Shown piece by piece: positions 18,802 to 27,655 of a stretch of DNA of 64,000 bases. Both the position numbers and the translations under genes were made by a program. Every line of letters starts with the position of its first letter. Position 1 is the stretch's first letter. Source of the DNA: a bacterium (GTDB taxonomy: Bacteria > Sysuimicrobiota > Sysuimicrobiia > Sysuimicrobiales > Segetimicrobiaceae); assembly GCA_035307765.1 (NCBI GenBank), contig DATGHU010000015.1:15663-79662 (forward strand). The letters are read 5' to 3'. The notes under the pieces are model-generated. The model did no database searches. It saw nothing but the letters and a program-made list of their open reading frames with translations, and was not told where the DNA came from.

Positions 18802-18934
18802 CCCCCGCTGGCTCGAGACCATGCCGGGGACCGCACCGCCGAGGGCCCCGCGGCCGCTAGCAGGGGTCAGACCGGGGTGAGCCGAACGGAACCCCACAAC
18901 CGGCTGTGAGCGCCGCGCAGGCGAGGACCCGTAC

Positions 18935-19390
18935 ATGGATGTGTGGGTCACGAACTTACAGCACAAGGTCGCCATCGAGACGAGCTTCATCCGGGAGGTC
19001 GTCACCGCAGCACTCCGACTCGAGGGACAACAGCGTCCTCGAGATGTCAGCGTGGCGCTGGTCGATGATGCGTACATCCGGGTCCTCAACAACGAGTACC
19101 GTGGGGTGGATTCTCCCACCGACGTGCTCGCCTTCCCCATGGAGAGCGACAACAGCGGCCACGGCGAGCCCGCCCTCGGGGACATCGTGATCTCGCTCGA
19201 ACGGGCACGCGACCAGGCCCGGCAGTTCAAGCACCCCATCCGCCATGAGATCGCCCTTCTGGCGGTGCACGGTCTGCTGCACCTGATGGGGTACGAGGAT
19301 GACACCGATGCCGGCGCGTCGCTGATGTGGTCGAAGCAGAAGCAGTTGCTCGATACGATCCTGAGGACCGAAGCGCGAGACCGGCGGTAG
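18935..19390 (+). CDS. ybeY: Endoribonuclease YbeY-like rRNA maturation factor
   Basis: YbeY is a metal-dependent RNase used in 16S rRNA 3' end maturation and ribosome quality control. The 151-residue product has the family core DSPTDVLAFPM near 67-77 and HGLLHLMGYEDD at 112-123. The usual motif is HGxLHLxGYDH with three His zinc ligands. Here His112 and His116 are kept, but the third ligand position, 122, is Asp. That change may weaken or alter metal binding. The start ATG 18935 has a modest GAGGAC-type site. dgkA begins directly after the stop codon, as in many genomes. The 133 bases upstream show no clear promoter. Confidence 0.88.
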   Translation: MDVWVTNLQHKVAIETSFIREVVTAALRLEGQQRPRDVSVALVDDAYIRVLNNEYRGVDSPTDVLAFPMESDNSGHGEPALGDIVISLERARDQARQFKHPIRHEIALLAVHGLLHLMGYEDDTDAGASLMWSKQKQLLDTILRTEARDRR

Positions 19391-19849
19391 GTGATCCCGG
19401 GACTTCATCCCGTCCGGTCCTTCCCGCAGGCGCTCGCCTGTGCGGTCCGCGGGCTGCGCCTCGCCGCCCGGACGCAGCGCCACTTTCGCGCCCAGCTCGT
19501 CATCGCCGCCGCCGCGCTCCTCTTCGCCGGATGGACGGGGCTCGGCTCAACCGAGCTCGCCGTGCTGGCGGTCACCGTCGCCATCGTCCTGGGGGCGGAG
19601 CTGCTGAACACGGCGGTGGAGATGCTCACCGATCTTCTCCATCCCGACCGGGGGCCCGCGGCGGCCGCGGTCAAAGACGTGTCGGCGGGGGCGGTCCTGG
19701 CGGCGGTGGTCCTGGCGGTCGCGGTGGGGACGCTGGTGTTTCTGCCGCGCATCACCGCCTCCGCCGCCGACGCCGTGCGCGCGGTTCCCCTCGGGCTCAC
19801 CCTCTTGTGCCTGGTCGTCTTCATCGCCGGCGCGCTGCGCGGGCGCTAG
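19391..19849 (+). CDS. dgkA: Diacylglycerol/undecaprenol kinase family protein
   Basis: Gram-positive DgkA homologues mainly phosphorylate undecaprenol, salvaging the lipid carrier for cell-wall synthesis. The 152-residue membrane protein has the family signature ELLNTAVEMLTDLLHPD at about 74-90, with the catalytic Glu/Asn, followed by VKDVSAGAVL. Two membrane helices lie before or around the signature and two after it. The last, near 130-148, makes it slightly longer than the three-helix E. coli enzyme. GTG 19391 directly abuts the ybeY stop codon. Substrate preference (undecaprenol or diacylglycerol) cannot be read from the sequence. Confidence 0.9.
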   Translation: MIPGLHPVRSFPQALACAVRGLRLAARTQRHFRAQLVIAAAALLFAGWTGLGSTELAVLAVTVAIVLGAELLNTAVEMLTDLLHPDRGPAAAAVKDVSAGAVLAAVVLAVAVGTLVFLPRITASAADAVRAVPLGLTLLCLVVFIAGALRGR

Positions 19850-19884
19850 CCTGGCGCACCGCGCGAGAGGGCTCTGGGGGGGTA

Positions 19885-19893
19885 TGTTATAAT
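19885..19893 (+). promoter_or_regulatory. Extended -10 promoter upstream of the CNNM/CBS gene
   Basis: TGTTATAAT, an extended -10 with a perfect hexamer and no evident -35. The predicted start (about 19900) lies just before ATG 19907 of a 14-codon ORF, so that ORF would be translated from a nearly leaderless mRNA. Confidence 0.55.
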
Positions 19894-19906
19894 TGACGAC
19901 GTAGCC

Positions 19907-19951
19907 ATGACCGCATTTCTGCGCCCCGCTCACCGCGTCGAGGAAGGATAG
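19907..19951 (+). other. Candidate 14-codon leaderless upstream ORF
   Basis: ATG 19907 to TAG 19949-19951, peptide MTAFLRPAHRVEEG. It begins within about seven bases of the predicted transcription start. It ends 11 bases before the TTG start of the next gene, which itself lacks a well-spaced ribosome-binding site. Reinitiation after this ORF would explain how that TTG is used. Not recognised as a known leader peptide. Confidence 0.3.
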
Positions 19952-19962
19952 GTTGACGCGCC

Positions 19963-21252
19963 TTGGAGTCCTCCAACCTTAGCCTCCGGATCTGGCTGCT
20001 CTTGGCCCTGATCGTGTGTTCGGCATTTTTCAGCATATCGGAGACCGCGCTCTTCGCCGCGAACCGGGTGCTGCTGCGCCAGCGGCGGGCGCAGGGGGAT
20101 CGGCGGGCCTTCGCCGCGTATGCCCTCCTCAACCAGGGCGGGGAACTCCTGACGACGCTGCTCGCCGGCAACACGATGGCCAACGTGGGCGCGTCCGTCT
20201 TGGCGACCTCGATCACCCTCTCGCTGTTGGGGCGGCGCACCGCCGAGTGGATCGCCTTCCTCGGGACCACGCTCCTGCTGCTGATCCTGGCGGAGATCGC
20301 CCCGAAGACCCTCGCCGTCCGCAACCCCGATCGGCTGGCGCTGCTGGTCGCCGCCCCGATCGGGACGCTGATGCGGATCTTTATCCCCCTGATCCGGGCG
20401 CTGTCCATCGTCGCGACCACGCTGGTGCGCCCCTTCGGCGGGCACATCACGCCCCGGGCGCCGCTCGTGACCGAGGAACAACTCCGGTTTCTCGTTCAGG
20501 TCGGGGAGGAGGAGGGGGTGATCGAGGAAGGGGAGCGCGAGATGATTCACTCTATTTTCAAGTTCGGCGACACGGTGGTGCGCGAAGTGATGCGCCCCCG
20601 CGTGGACATCGCCGCGGTCCCCGCCGATGCCACGATCAATCGGGCGCTCGCCCTGATGAATGAGCAGGGGCACTCGCGCCTGCCGGTGTACGAGGGCACA
20701 ATCGACCACATCGTGGGCGTGGTGTATATCCGGGACCTGGTCCCCGCGCTCCGCCACGGACGGCTGGAGCAACCGGTCGGGGAGCTCCGGCGCCCGGCCT
20801 TCATCGTCCCGGAGACGAAGAAGGTCGACGACCTGTTCAAGGAGATGCAGCAGAAGAAGGTCTCGATGGCGATCGTGATCGACGAGTACGGGGGGACCGC
20901 CGGTCTCGTGACCGTGGAAGACCTCCTCGAGGAGATCGTGGGCGAGATCCAAGACGAGTACGATCTCGAGGAGAAGCCGATCCAACTCTTGGACGACCGC
21001 ACGGCGGTGGTGAACGGCCGCATCCACCTCGACGACGTCAACGAGCTGTTGGGCATCCAGCTGCCGATGGACGAGGTGGATACGGTCGCCGGCCTGGTCT
21101 ACTCGCTGTTCGGGCGCGTGCCGGTCCAGGGGGAGGTGATCACGCTGCCGGGTGCGGAACTGCGGGTCGAGAAAACCCTCGGTCAGCGGATCACCCGGGT
21201 TCGGATCACGCGCGCCACTTCCGCTCCCCCGCAGGCAGCGGCTCCGCTGTGA
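19963..21252 (+). CDS. CNNM-type transporter with CBS pair and CorC/HlyC domain
   Basis: Members of this family are implicated in magnesium or cobalt efflux, and some were labelled hemolysins. The 429-residue protein has an N-terminal CNNM (DUF21) membrane domain of about 150 residues (SAFFSISETALFAANR, then LLILAEIAPKTLAVRN). Two CBS domains follow at about 205-325, including VREVMRPRVDIAAVP, then a C-terminal CorC/HlyC domain at about 345-415. The only reasonable start is TTG 19963, since an in-frame stop lies three codons upstream. AGGAAGG is 15 bases away, which is too far for normal initiation. Coupling to the upstream 14-codon ORF is likely. It overlaps the next gene at GTGA. Confidence 0.85.
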   Translation: MESSNLSLRIWLLLALIVCSAFFSISETALFAANRVLLRQRRAQGDRRAFAAYALLNQGGELLTTLLAGNTMANVGASVLATSITLSLLGRRTAEWIAFLGTTLLLLILAEIAPKTLAVRNPDRLALLVAAPIGTLMRIFIPLIRALSIVATTLVRPFGGHITPRAPLVTEEQLRFLVQVGEEEGVIEEGEREMIHSIFKFGDTVVREVMRPRVDIAAVPADATINRALALMNEQGHSRLPVYEGTIDHIVGVVYIRDLVPALRHGRLEQPVGELRRPAFIVPETKKVDDLFKEMQQKKVSMAIVIDEYGGTAGLVTVEDLLEEIVGEIQDEYDLEEKPIQLLDDRTAVVNGRIHLDDVNELLGIQLPMDEVDTVAGLVYSLFGRVPVQGEVITLPGAELRVEKTLGQRITRVRITRATSAPPQAAAPL

Positions 21253-21881
21253 CCCACCGGCTGCGCACCTACTTCTTTGCCGGGCTCCTGGTCCTGATCC
21301 CGCTGGTGGTGACGATCGGCATCCTTTCTTGGATGTTCAACTTCCTCGACGGCTTCCTCGGACCGGTCATCTACGAGAAACTCGGCCACCCCCTGCCGGG
21401 GCTGGGGCTGATCGCGACGGTCCTCCTGATCTTCCTGATCGGGCTCGTCACCACCAACATCGTGGGCCGCCGGGTGATGGGCGGGCTGGACAAGGCCCTG
21501 CAGCGGATCCCCATCGTCCGGAGCATCTACTCCACGACGAAGCAGATGAGCGACGCCCTCCTTCAGGCCAGACCGGTGAACCTGCAGCAGGTGGTGTTGG
21601 TGGAGTACCCGCGCCGCGGGCTGTATCAGATCGGGTTCCTCACCGGCGTGATCGAGGGCGCGCTGCAGGACGAATTGGCGGCGAAGGCCGGCGAGCGGTT
21701 GTTCAACGTGTTCGTCCCGGCGACCCCCAACCCGATGTCGGGGTATCTGGTGCTGCTGCCGGAGGGCGACATCCAGCCCCTGCGGATCAGCGTGCAGGAT
21801 GGACTGCGGCTCGTGATCTCCGGCGGCATCGCGACCAACGTGCTGCCGCAGGGCCGGGCGCGGTCCGCGCCTCACCGGTAA
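21249..21881 (+). CDS. DUF502 family membrane protein
   Basis: Function unknown. The 210-residue protein has two strong N-terminal membrane helices (about 8-33 and 50-72) separated by a short loop with PLPGLGL, and then a cytoplasmic region. This is the DUF502 pattern, with conserved GRRVMGGLDKALQRIPIVRS and STTKQM segments and the C-terminal VFVPATPNPMSGYLV signature near 156-170. GTG 21249 overlaps the stop codon of the CNNM gene (GTGA), so the two are translationally coupled. Related proteins are found in plants and many bacteria without an established role. Confidence 0.87.
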   Translation: MTHRLRTYFFAGLLVLIPLVVTIGILSWMFNFLDGFLGPVIYEKLGHPLPGLGLIATVLLIFLIGLVTTNIVGRRVMGGLDKALQRIPIVRSIYSTTKQMSDALLQARPVNLQQVVLVEYPRRGLYQIGFLTGVIEGALQDELAAKAGERLFNVFVPATPNPMSGYLVLLPEGDIQPLRISVQDGLRLVISGGIATNVLPQGRARSAPHR

Positions 21882-21886
21882 CGCTG

Positions 21887-21895
21887 TGTTAGAAT
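21887..21895 (+). promoter_or_regulatory. Extended -10 promoter of the dienelactone hydrolase gene
   Basis: TGTTAGAAT ends seven bases before ATG 21903, the predicted first transcribed codon. No convincing -35 element was seen. Confidence 0.5.
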
Positions 21896-21902
21896 TCAGG
21901 GG

Positions 21903-21950
21903 ATGCATCGCACCGCGGGGCGGGGTGATGCGGGAGGGGCCGAGCGATGA
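21903..21950 (+). other. Candidate 15-codon leaderless upstream ORF with ATGA overlap
   Basis: ATG 21903 to TGA 21948-21950, peptide MHRTAGRGDAGGAER. It starts at the expected transcription start, and its stop codon overlaps the ATG of the hydrolase gene (ATGA at 21947-21950). The downstream gene also has its own GGGAGGGG site inside this ORF. Together these suggest a translationally coupled leader. Confidence 0.35.
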
Positions 21951-22876
21951 CCGATTTTGAGCGGTACATCCTCGACGAGTGGGGCGAGGATTACCGCGGC
22001 GGGCGTCTCAGCCGTCGGGAGCTGCTGCGGCGCACGGTAGTGCTCTCGGGTGGGGTCGCGGGCGGGATCGCCGCGCTGGCCCGCTTGGGCGTCGACGCCT
22101 CGACGGAGGAGGTCGCGGCGGCCGCCTCCTCGCCCGCTCCACTGCGGGCGCAGGCCGCCGCCGTCACCGTCCCGGCCGACGACCCGGCGATCGAGGCGAA
22201 GCCGGTGTCCATCCCCATGGGCGGGACCACCCTGCTGGCCTACCTCGCGCTTCCGCGGACCGCGCCCAAGGCACCCGGTGTGAGCGTCGTGCACGAGAAC
22301 CGCGGATTGCTGGAGCATCACAAAGACGTCGCCCGCCGTCTGGCCAGGGCCGGCTACGGCGCCCTGGCCGTCGATCTCGCCTCCGCCCAGGGGGGGACGG
22401 ACAAGTTTGCCGACTCCGCCGAGGTGTCGGCGCTGCTGGCGAAGACGCCGCCGGATCAACTGGTCGCCATGCTCAACACGGGCGTACGGTACCTGCAGGG
22501 CCTGCCGCGCGTGCGGGGGGACCGTCAGGGGATCGTGGGGTTTTGCTTCGGTGGGGGCCTGGTGTGGCGCACGGCCACCCAGAACTCCGATCTGCGGGCC
22601 GCGGTGCCCTTCTACGGCCCCAATCCCCCGCTCGCGGATGTGACGAGGATCCGGGCCGCGGTCCTGGCGTTCTACGGCGCCCTGGACACCTTCGTCAATC
22701 CCGGCATCGCCGCGATGCGGGAGGCGCTCGACAAAGCGGGGGTGACCTACGAGATGCGTATCTACCCAGGCGCCGGGCATGCCTTCTTTCACGACGGACA
22801 GTCGAGCTACAATGCGGAGGCGGCCAAGGACGCCTGGGGTCGCACTCTCGCCTGGTTTGGGCGGTGGCTCTCATGA
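21947..22876 (+). CDS. Dienelactone hydrolase family protein, likely Tat-exported
   Basis: An alpha/beta hydrolase of the dienelactone hydrolase family, which cleave cyclic esters or related substrates with a Cys-His-Asp triad. The 309-residue protein shows the Cys nucleophile in GFCFGGG near residue 199, Asp in FYGALDTF near 247, and His in GAGHAFFHD near 278. The N-terminus carries LSRRELLRR followed by a hydrophobic stretch and an Ala-rich segment, which resembles a twin-arginine signal peptide placed after a 22-residue leader. The start ATG 21947 has GGGAGGGG seven bases upstream. The substrate is unknown. It overlaps cdd at ATGA. Confidence 0.85.
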   Translation: MTDFERYILDEWGEDYRGGRLSRRELLRRTVVLSGGVAGGIAALARLGVDASTEEVAAAASSPAPLRAQAAAVTVPADDPAIEAKPVSIPMGGTTLLAYLALPRTAPKAPGVSVVHENRGLLEHHKDVARRLARAGYGALAVDLASAQGGTDKFADSAEVSALLAKTPPDQLVAMLNTGVRYLQGLPRVRGDRQGIVGFCFGGGLVWRTATQNSDLRAAVPFYGPNPPLADVTRIRAAVLAFYGALDTFVNPGIAAMREALDKAGVTYEMRIYPGAGHAFFHDGQSSYNAEAAKDAWGRTLAWFGRWLS

Positions 22877-23367
22877 CCGCGGCGAAGCGCGCCACACGGT
22901 CCACCCCGGCGACCCGCCCTCGGAAGCGGCCTCCCGCGGAGCGACCCGTTCGGCTGCCGAAGGCGCAGATGCGCTTGGTGCGCGCGGCGGCCCGGGCACG
23001 GCGTCGCGCCTACGCGCCCTATTCGCAGTTTCCGGTGGGGGCGGCGGTGCTGTCCGCCGACGGGTCGGTCTACGTGGGCTGCAACGTCGAAAATTCTTCG
23101 TACGGGTTGGCCCTCTGCGCGGAGCGGGTCGCGATCCACACCGCGGTCGCGAACGGCCGCCGGCGGCTGATCGCGGTGGCGGTGGTCGGACCGACCGGCA
23201 TCACCCTAACGCCGTGCGGGGCCTGTCGGCAGGTGATGGAGGAGTTCGGCGTGCAGAGCATCATCCTCGCCTCTCCGCGGGGCGCCCCGACCGTGGTCAC
23301 GCTCCAGTCGCTGCTCCCCAGTCCATTCACCCGGGCGTCGTCCCGGGGCCGGCATGCCGGTCTATAA
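22873..23367 (+). CDS. cdd: Cytidine deaminase
   Basis: Cdd deaminates cytidine and deoxycytidine in pyrimidine salvage. The zinc site is visible as CNVENSSYGLALCAERVA (first Cys ligand and catalytic Glu) and PCGACRQVMEEFG (two Cys ligands), the all-Cys homotetrameric type. The usual N-terminus AYAPYSQFPVGAAV appears only after about 45 residues, so the protein is 164 residues instead of about 135. The extra N-terminal 30 residues are rich in Arg, Lys and Pro. ATG 22969 inside the frame would remove the extension, but it lacks a ribosome-binding site. The ATGA overlap with the hydrolase favours 22873. recO overlaps its end by 14 bases. The era gene, often next, is absent. Confidence 0.9.
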   Translation: MTAAKRATRSTPATRPRKRPPAERPVRLPKAQMRLVRAAARARRRAYAPYSQFPVGAAVLSADGSVYVGCNVENSSYGLALCAERVAIHTAVANGRRRLIAVAVVGPTGITLTPCGACRQVMEEFGVQSIILASPRGAPTVVTLQSLLPSPFTRASSRGRHAGL

Positions 23368-24151
23368 GGCGGAAGCGATCGTCCTCCGGCAGCAGATGCT
23401 CGGCGAGGCGGATCGCATCGTCACGCTCTTCACCCGAGAGTACGGGAAGGTGCGGGCGTCGGCCAAGGGCATTCGTCGGCCGACCAGCCGCCTGGGCGGC
23501 CGGATCGAGCCGTACACGCATGTGCGCCTCCTGCTCGCCCGCGGGCGGGCGCTGGACGTGATCGCGCAGGCGGAGGTCGTGGAGGCGTTCGCCGGGGTGC
23601 GCGCGGATCTGATTCGATCCGCGTACGCAGCGTACATGGTTGAGCTGATCGACCGTGGCCTTGCCGACCGCGATCAGCACGAGGAGGTCTTCACGCTGTT
23701 CCGAGAGACGCTGGATGCGCTCGACCAGGCGCGCGAGGATGATGTGGAGATCCTGGCGCTGCGGTTCGCGCTCCGCCTGGCGGGACTCCTCGGGTACCAG
23801 CCCGAGGCGGCCGCCTGCGTGGAGTGCGGCCGGCCGCTCCCCCGCACCCAGGGCACGGTGGAGGGGTGGGCGTTTAGTTCGCCGCGGGGCGGCGCCCTCT
23901 GCCCGACCTGCCGGGTGGGGGAACCGGAGGCGATCGTCACGCCGCCCGGGATGCTGGCGATGTTCGACTACCTGGGGCGGGCGGACGATGCGCAGGCGCA
24001 GCGGCTGCGCATGACGGTGGGACAGCTCGGCGAGCTGAGCCGGTTGGTCCAGAGCCACCTGGAGTACCGGCTGGAGGTCAAACTGCGCGCGCCGCTGGTG
24101 ATCCGGCGTCTCCGGGAGACGCTCGACCCGGTCCCCACCCCCTCGCTTTGA
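23354..24151 (+). CDS. recO: DNA repair protein RecO
   Basis: RecO anneals single-stranded DNA and, with RecR, loads RecA at gaps. The 265-residue product has the N-terminal OB fold (YKAEAIVLRQQMLGEADRIVTLFTRE is split over residues 4-29), a helical core, and a zinc-binding region with CVECG near 156 and CPTC near 182. The MPVYKAEAIVL start is typical. ATG 23354 overlaps cdd by 14 bases. In Bacillota recO usually precedes glyQ, and here only one small gene intervenes. Confidence 0.92.
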   Translation: MPVYKAEAIVLRQQMLGEADRIVTLFTREYGKVRASAKGIRRPTSRLGGRIEPYTHVRLLLARGRALDVIAQAEVVEAFAGVRADLIRSAYAAYMVELIDRGLADRDQHEEVFTLFRETLDALDQAREDDVEILALRFALRLAGLLGYQPEAAACVECGRPLPRTQGTVEGWAFSSPRGGALCPTCRVGEPEAIVTPPGMLAMFDYLGRADDAQAQRLRMTVGQLGELSRLVQSHLEYRLEVKLRAPLVIRRLRETLDPVPTPSL

Positions 24152-24175
24152 CCCATCTGCCCCGCGTGATAAGAT
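24148..24175 (+). promoter_or_regulatory. Promoter of the small membrane protein gene
   Basis: TTGACC (24148-24153, overlapping the recO stop), 16 bases, TAAGAT (24170-24175), with TGA before the -10. Start about 24182, immediately before the ribosome-binding site GGAGGTGG. Confidence 0.5.
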
Positions 24176-24195
24176 AGGCCTGCGGAGGTGGTCGC

Positions 24196-24438
24196 ATGGA
24201 GATCGACCTGGAACGAACGAAGCGTGCGATTGCCCAGTTCGGGGCGGCGGTCGATGAGATCCGGCGTGCGGTGCGTCCCGGGCGGGCGGGGGTCGTGCGT
24301 GTCAATACCGACGACCGGGTGATCGAGCTGCCCCTGACGTGGGCCGCGGCCGCGTTCGCCGCGCTGGCCGTCGCCACCATTCTGAGTTCGGTGCCGCTCC
24401 GACGAGAGCGCGAGGAAGAGCCGCTCGGCATCGGCTGA
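24196..24438 (+). CDS. Small membrane-anchored protein, DUF4342-like
   Basis: An 80-residue protein of unknown function. A charged helical N-terminus (residues 1-28) is followed by a short beta-like segment GVVRVNTDDRVIELPLTW (about 34-51), one membrane helix (about 50-65) and a charged tail. The order helix, basic strand, ELPL, then hydrophobic segment resembles the DUF4342 family, but the match is by eye. GGAGGTGG lies six bases before the ATG. It has its own promoter and stands between recO and glyQ. Confidence 0.6.
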   Translation: MEIDLERTKRAIAQFGAAVDEIRRAVRPGRAGVVRVNTDDRVIELPLTWAAAAFAALAVATILSSVPLRREREEEPLGIG

Positions 24439-24566
24439 CCCACCAGCGCTCGCGCCTTGGTTTCGGTCGCCTCGAGCGTTCCGAACGGTCCCATTGCGGA
24501 CGTGCGTCCGGCACGGGGTGATGGCTCGATTTCCCGATCCCGCCGCGGCCCTAGAGGGAGGGGTGG

Positions 24567-25451
24567 ATGGATTTCCAAGACGTGATCATTGCCCTGGAGC
24601 GTTTTTGGGCGGGATACGGCTGCGTCATCGCGCAGCCGTACGACGTGGAGATGGGGGCCGGGACGATGCACCCGGCGACGTTCCTGCGGACGCTGGGCCC
24701 GGAGCCGTGGAAGGTCGCGTACGTGCAGCCGAGCCGGCGGCCGGCCGACGGCCGGTACGGGCAGAATCCGAATCGGCTCTACACGCACCTCCAGTACCAG
24801 GTGATCCTTAAGCCCACCCCGGCGGACGTGCAGGACCTCTACGTCCGCAGCGTCCGTGCGCTCGGCATCAACCCGCTCGACCACGACCTGCGCTTTTTGG
24901 AGGACAACTGGGAGGCGCCGACCCTCGGCGCGTGGGGGTTGGGGTGGCAGGTATTCCTCGACGGCCAAGAGATCAGCCAGTTCACCTACTTCCAGCAGGT
25001 CGGCGGGTTGGAGGTTCCGGCGATCTCCGCGGAGTTGACGTACGGCCTGGAGCGAATCGCGCAGTTCATCCAGCGCAAGGACAACGTGTTCGACCTGACC
25101 TGGGCCCCCGGGATCACCTACGGGGAGATCCGCCAGCAGGAGGAGTTCGAGCACTCCACCTACGCGTTCGAGACCGCGGACGTCGCGATGCTGGGGCAGC
25201 TGTTCGAGGCCTACGAGCGCGAGGCGCAGCGGTTGCTCGACGCCCGCCTCACCTCCCCGGCCTACGAATATGTCCTCAAGTGCTCGCACGTGTTCAACCT
25301 GCTCGACGCGCGCGGTGCGGTCGGGGTGGCGGAACGGGCGGTGCTGATGGGTCGGTGTCGCGCCCTCGCCCGCCGGTGCGCCGAACTGCACCTCGCCCGG
25401 CGCGAGGAGATGGGCTGGCCGCTGCTCAAGGGCCGCGTGCATGCCGCCTAA
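24567..25451 (+). CDS. glyQ: Glycine--tRNA ligase alpha subunit
   Basis: GlyQ is the catalytic subunit of the bacterial alpha2beta2 glycyl-tRNA synthetase. The 294-residue product is full length, starting [20 protein letters not shown]. Family patterns include [36 protein letters not shown] and the motif-2 region [28 protein letters not shown] precedes the ATG at short spacing. The 128 bases upstream contain no T-box hallmark (no AGGGTGGNACCGCG-like antiterminator). It overlaps glyS by 11 bases. Confidence 0.97.
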   Translation: MDFQDVIIALERFWAGYGCVIAQPYDVEMGAGTMHPATFLRTLGPEPWKVAYVQPSRRPADGRYGQNPNRLYTHLQYQVILKPTPADVQDLYVRSVRALGINPLDHDLRFLEDNWEAPTLGAWGLGWQVFLDGQEISQFTYFQQVGGLEVPAISAELTYGLERIAQFIQRKDNVFDLTWAPGITYGEIRQQEEFEHSTYAFETADVAMLGQLFEAYEREAQRLLDARLTSPAYEYVLKCSHVFNLLDARGAVGVAERAVLMGRCRALARRCAELHLARREEMGWPLLKGRVHAA

Positions 25452-27618
25452 GCTCAGGCGTCCGCTCCGCCGCGCTCCCCGCGGCCGCTCGTCGACGCCG
25501 CGGCCGTCTCGCCTCGTGTTCGAGTTGGGCACCGAGGAACTTCCCCCCACGGCGGCCTGGGACGGCGCGGCGCAGATTCGCGAAGCCGCCCCTCTCGCGC
25601 TTCGCGCCGCCCGGATTCCCTGCGGGGCGGTGGCGGCGTACTCCACACCCCGCCGGATCGTCCTGGTCGTGGAGGACGTTGCTCCGCGCCAAGAGGATCT
25701 CGTCCGGGAGGTGCGCGGTCCGGCGGCGCGCGTGGCCTACGCGCCGGACGGGAACCCGACCAAGGCCGCGGAGGGGTTTGCCCGCGGCCAGGGGCTGCCC
25801 GTCGAGGCGCTGGAGCGGCGGACGACCCCCCAGGGCGAGTACGTGTACGCCGTCCTGCGGTCGCCGGGGGGTCCCACCGGCCAGGCGCTCCGCGAGGTGC
25901 TGCCGGCACTCGCGGCGGGGCTGACGTTCCCCCGGCCGATGCGGTGGGGGCCGGAGGGGGTCCGCTTCGCGCGCCCGGTTCGGTGGGTGCTCGCGCTCCT
26001 GGGGCGCCAGGTCATCCCCTGCCGCTTTGCGGACGTCGAGGCGGGCCGCCGCACCTACGGCCACCGCGTGCTCAGCCCGCGAGCCTTCCCGGTCGCCGAG
26101 GCGTCCGGGTTCGAATCGACGCTGCGGAAGCACTTCGTGATGCTTGATCCGGCGGACCGCCGCGAGCGGATCGCCGAGGCGGCGGCGCGCGTTGCGACAC
26201 AGGTCGGGGGCCGTCCGATCCTCGACTCCGAACTCCTGGAGGAGACCGTGCAGTTGGTGGAGTGGCCCGAAGCCCTGGTCGGCCGCTTCGCGCCGGAGTT
26301 CCTGGCCCTGCCGCGGGAAGTGCTGATCACCGTGATGCAGCATCATCAGAAATACTTCGCGGTCGAGGACGCCCGGGGCCAGCTGCTGCCGAACTTCGTG
26401 GCCCTCCGCAACGGGGGAACCCGGGGGTTGGAGACCGTCCGGCAGGGAAACGAGTGGGTGCTCCGCGCGCGGCTGGCGGACGCGCGGTTCTTCTTCGCCG
26501 AAGACCGCAAGCGCCCGCTGAGCGCTCGGGTGCCCGAACTCACCGGCCTGGTCGTTCACGAACGGCTGGGCACGATGCGCGAGAAGACCGACCGCCTCGT
26601 GCGGCTTGCCGGCCGCTTGGCTGCGGCGCTGGCGATCCCGGGTGAGCGGGGCCTCGCGCTGGAGCGGGCCGCGCTGCTCAGCAAGGCCGACCTCGTCACG
26701 CAGGTGGTGAGGGAACTCCCCGAGCTTCAGGGGGTCATCGGGAGCATCTACGCCCGGCTGGACGGGGAGCCCGCGGCGGTCGCGGAGGCCCTCCGCGAGC
26801 AGTACCTGCCCCGGGGAGCCCAACTGCCTCAGTCCGAACTCGGCGCGGACCTCGCCCTGCTCGACAAACTCGACACCCTGCTCAGCGGGCTCGCCGCCGG
26901 ATTGGCCGCCAGCGGCTCGCAGGATCCGTACGGCCTCCGCCGGGCCGCCGCCGGGATCGTCGCCATCGTCCTCGACCGCCATCTCCGGCTCGACCTGCGG
27001 GAATTCTCCCGCGCGGCGCTCGAGGACCTCACGCCCGCCCTCGACCCTGCGCGCCGGGCCGCCGCGCTGGACGGGGTGATGGATCTTCTCCGCCAGCGGC
27101 TGCGGACGGTTCTGATCGAAGGTGGGATCAGTTACGACACCGCGGACGCGGTCCTGGAGGCCGGCGCGGCCGACCCGGCGGACGCCGCGGCCCGGGCGCG
27201 CGCGCTGTGGGCGTTTCGGAAGCGGGCGGAGTTTGCGCGGCTCTACACCGCGTTCGATCGGGCGGCGCGCATCGTGCCGGGTGATTTTCAGGGCCGCGTG
27301 CACGCCGAGGCGCTCCAGGTGGACGCGGAGCGCAGTCTCCTGGCGGCGATCGAAGCGCTCGAGTCCCCCGGCGCCGCGGCGTCGGCCGACCTAGGACCGG
27401 CGGAGACGGTGCGCCACTACGAGCAGTCGTTTCGCCGACTCGCCGCACTCGGCGATCCCGTCGACCGGTTCTTTACCGATGTCCTGGTGATGGCCGAAGA
27501 CGGAACGGCGCGGGCGAACCGACTCGCGCTGCTCGCCCGCGTCGTCGGGCTGGTGCGGCCGCTTGCCGATCTAACGCGCGTGGTCGTTGGAGAAGGAAAG
27601 GCTTCCCCGGATTCCTAA
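25441..27618 (+). CDS. glyS: Glycine--tRNA ligase beta subunit
   Basis: GlyS provides tRNA recognition for glycyl-tRNA synthetase. The 725-residue product has the family N-terminus [12 protein letters not shown], which appears only after a 23-residue Arg/Pro-rich extension. The central RMPRPMRWG-like segment is [20 protein letters not shown], and the HD-type middle region and C-terminal anticodon-binding (DALR-like) domain follow. ATG 25441 lies within the glyQ end (11-base overlap). The basic extension is unusual for GlyS. No better in-frame start was found nearer the conserved region. Confidence 0.95.
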   Translation: MPPKLRRPLRRAPRGRSSTPRPSRLVFELGTEELPPTAAWDGAAQIREAAPLALRAARIPCGAVAAYSTPRRIVLVVEDVAPRQEDLVREVRGPAARVAYAPDGNPTKAAEGFARGQGLPVEALERRTTPQGEYVYAVLRSPGGPTGQALREVLPALAAGLTFPRPMRWGPEGVRFARPVRWVLALLGRQVIPCRFADVEAGRRTYGHRVLSPRAFPVAEASGFESTLRKHFVMLDPADRRERIAEAAARVATQVGGRPILDSELLEETVQLVEWPEALVGRFAPEFLALPREVLITVMQHHQKYFAVEDARGQLLPNFVALRNGGTRGLETVRQGNEWVLRARLADARFFFAEDRKRPLSARVPELTGLVVHERLGTMREKTDRLVRLAGRLAAALAIPGERGLALERAALLSKADLVTQVVRELPELQGVIGSIYARLDGEPAAVAEALREQYLPRGAQLPQSELGADLALLDKLDTLLSGLAAGLAASGSQDPYGLRRAAAGIVAIVLDRHLRLDLREFSRAALEDLTPALDPARRAAALDGVMDLLRQRLRTVLIEGGISYDTADAVLEAGAADPADAAARARALWAFRKRAEFARLYTAFDRAARIVPGDFQGRVHAEALQVDAERSLLAAIEALESPGAAASADLGPAETVRHYEQSFRRLAALGDPVDRFFTDVLVMAEDGTARANRLALLARVVGLVRPLADLTRVVVGEGKASPDS

Positions 27619-27655
27619 GTAGATACGGTTGGTCTATGAATGTGAGGTGACACCG

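Noticed and set aside
24439-24566. Possible T-box leader before glyQS
   Set aside because: No AGGGTGG-type T-box sequence, specifier loop or terminator was found in the 128 bases.
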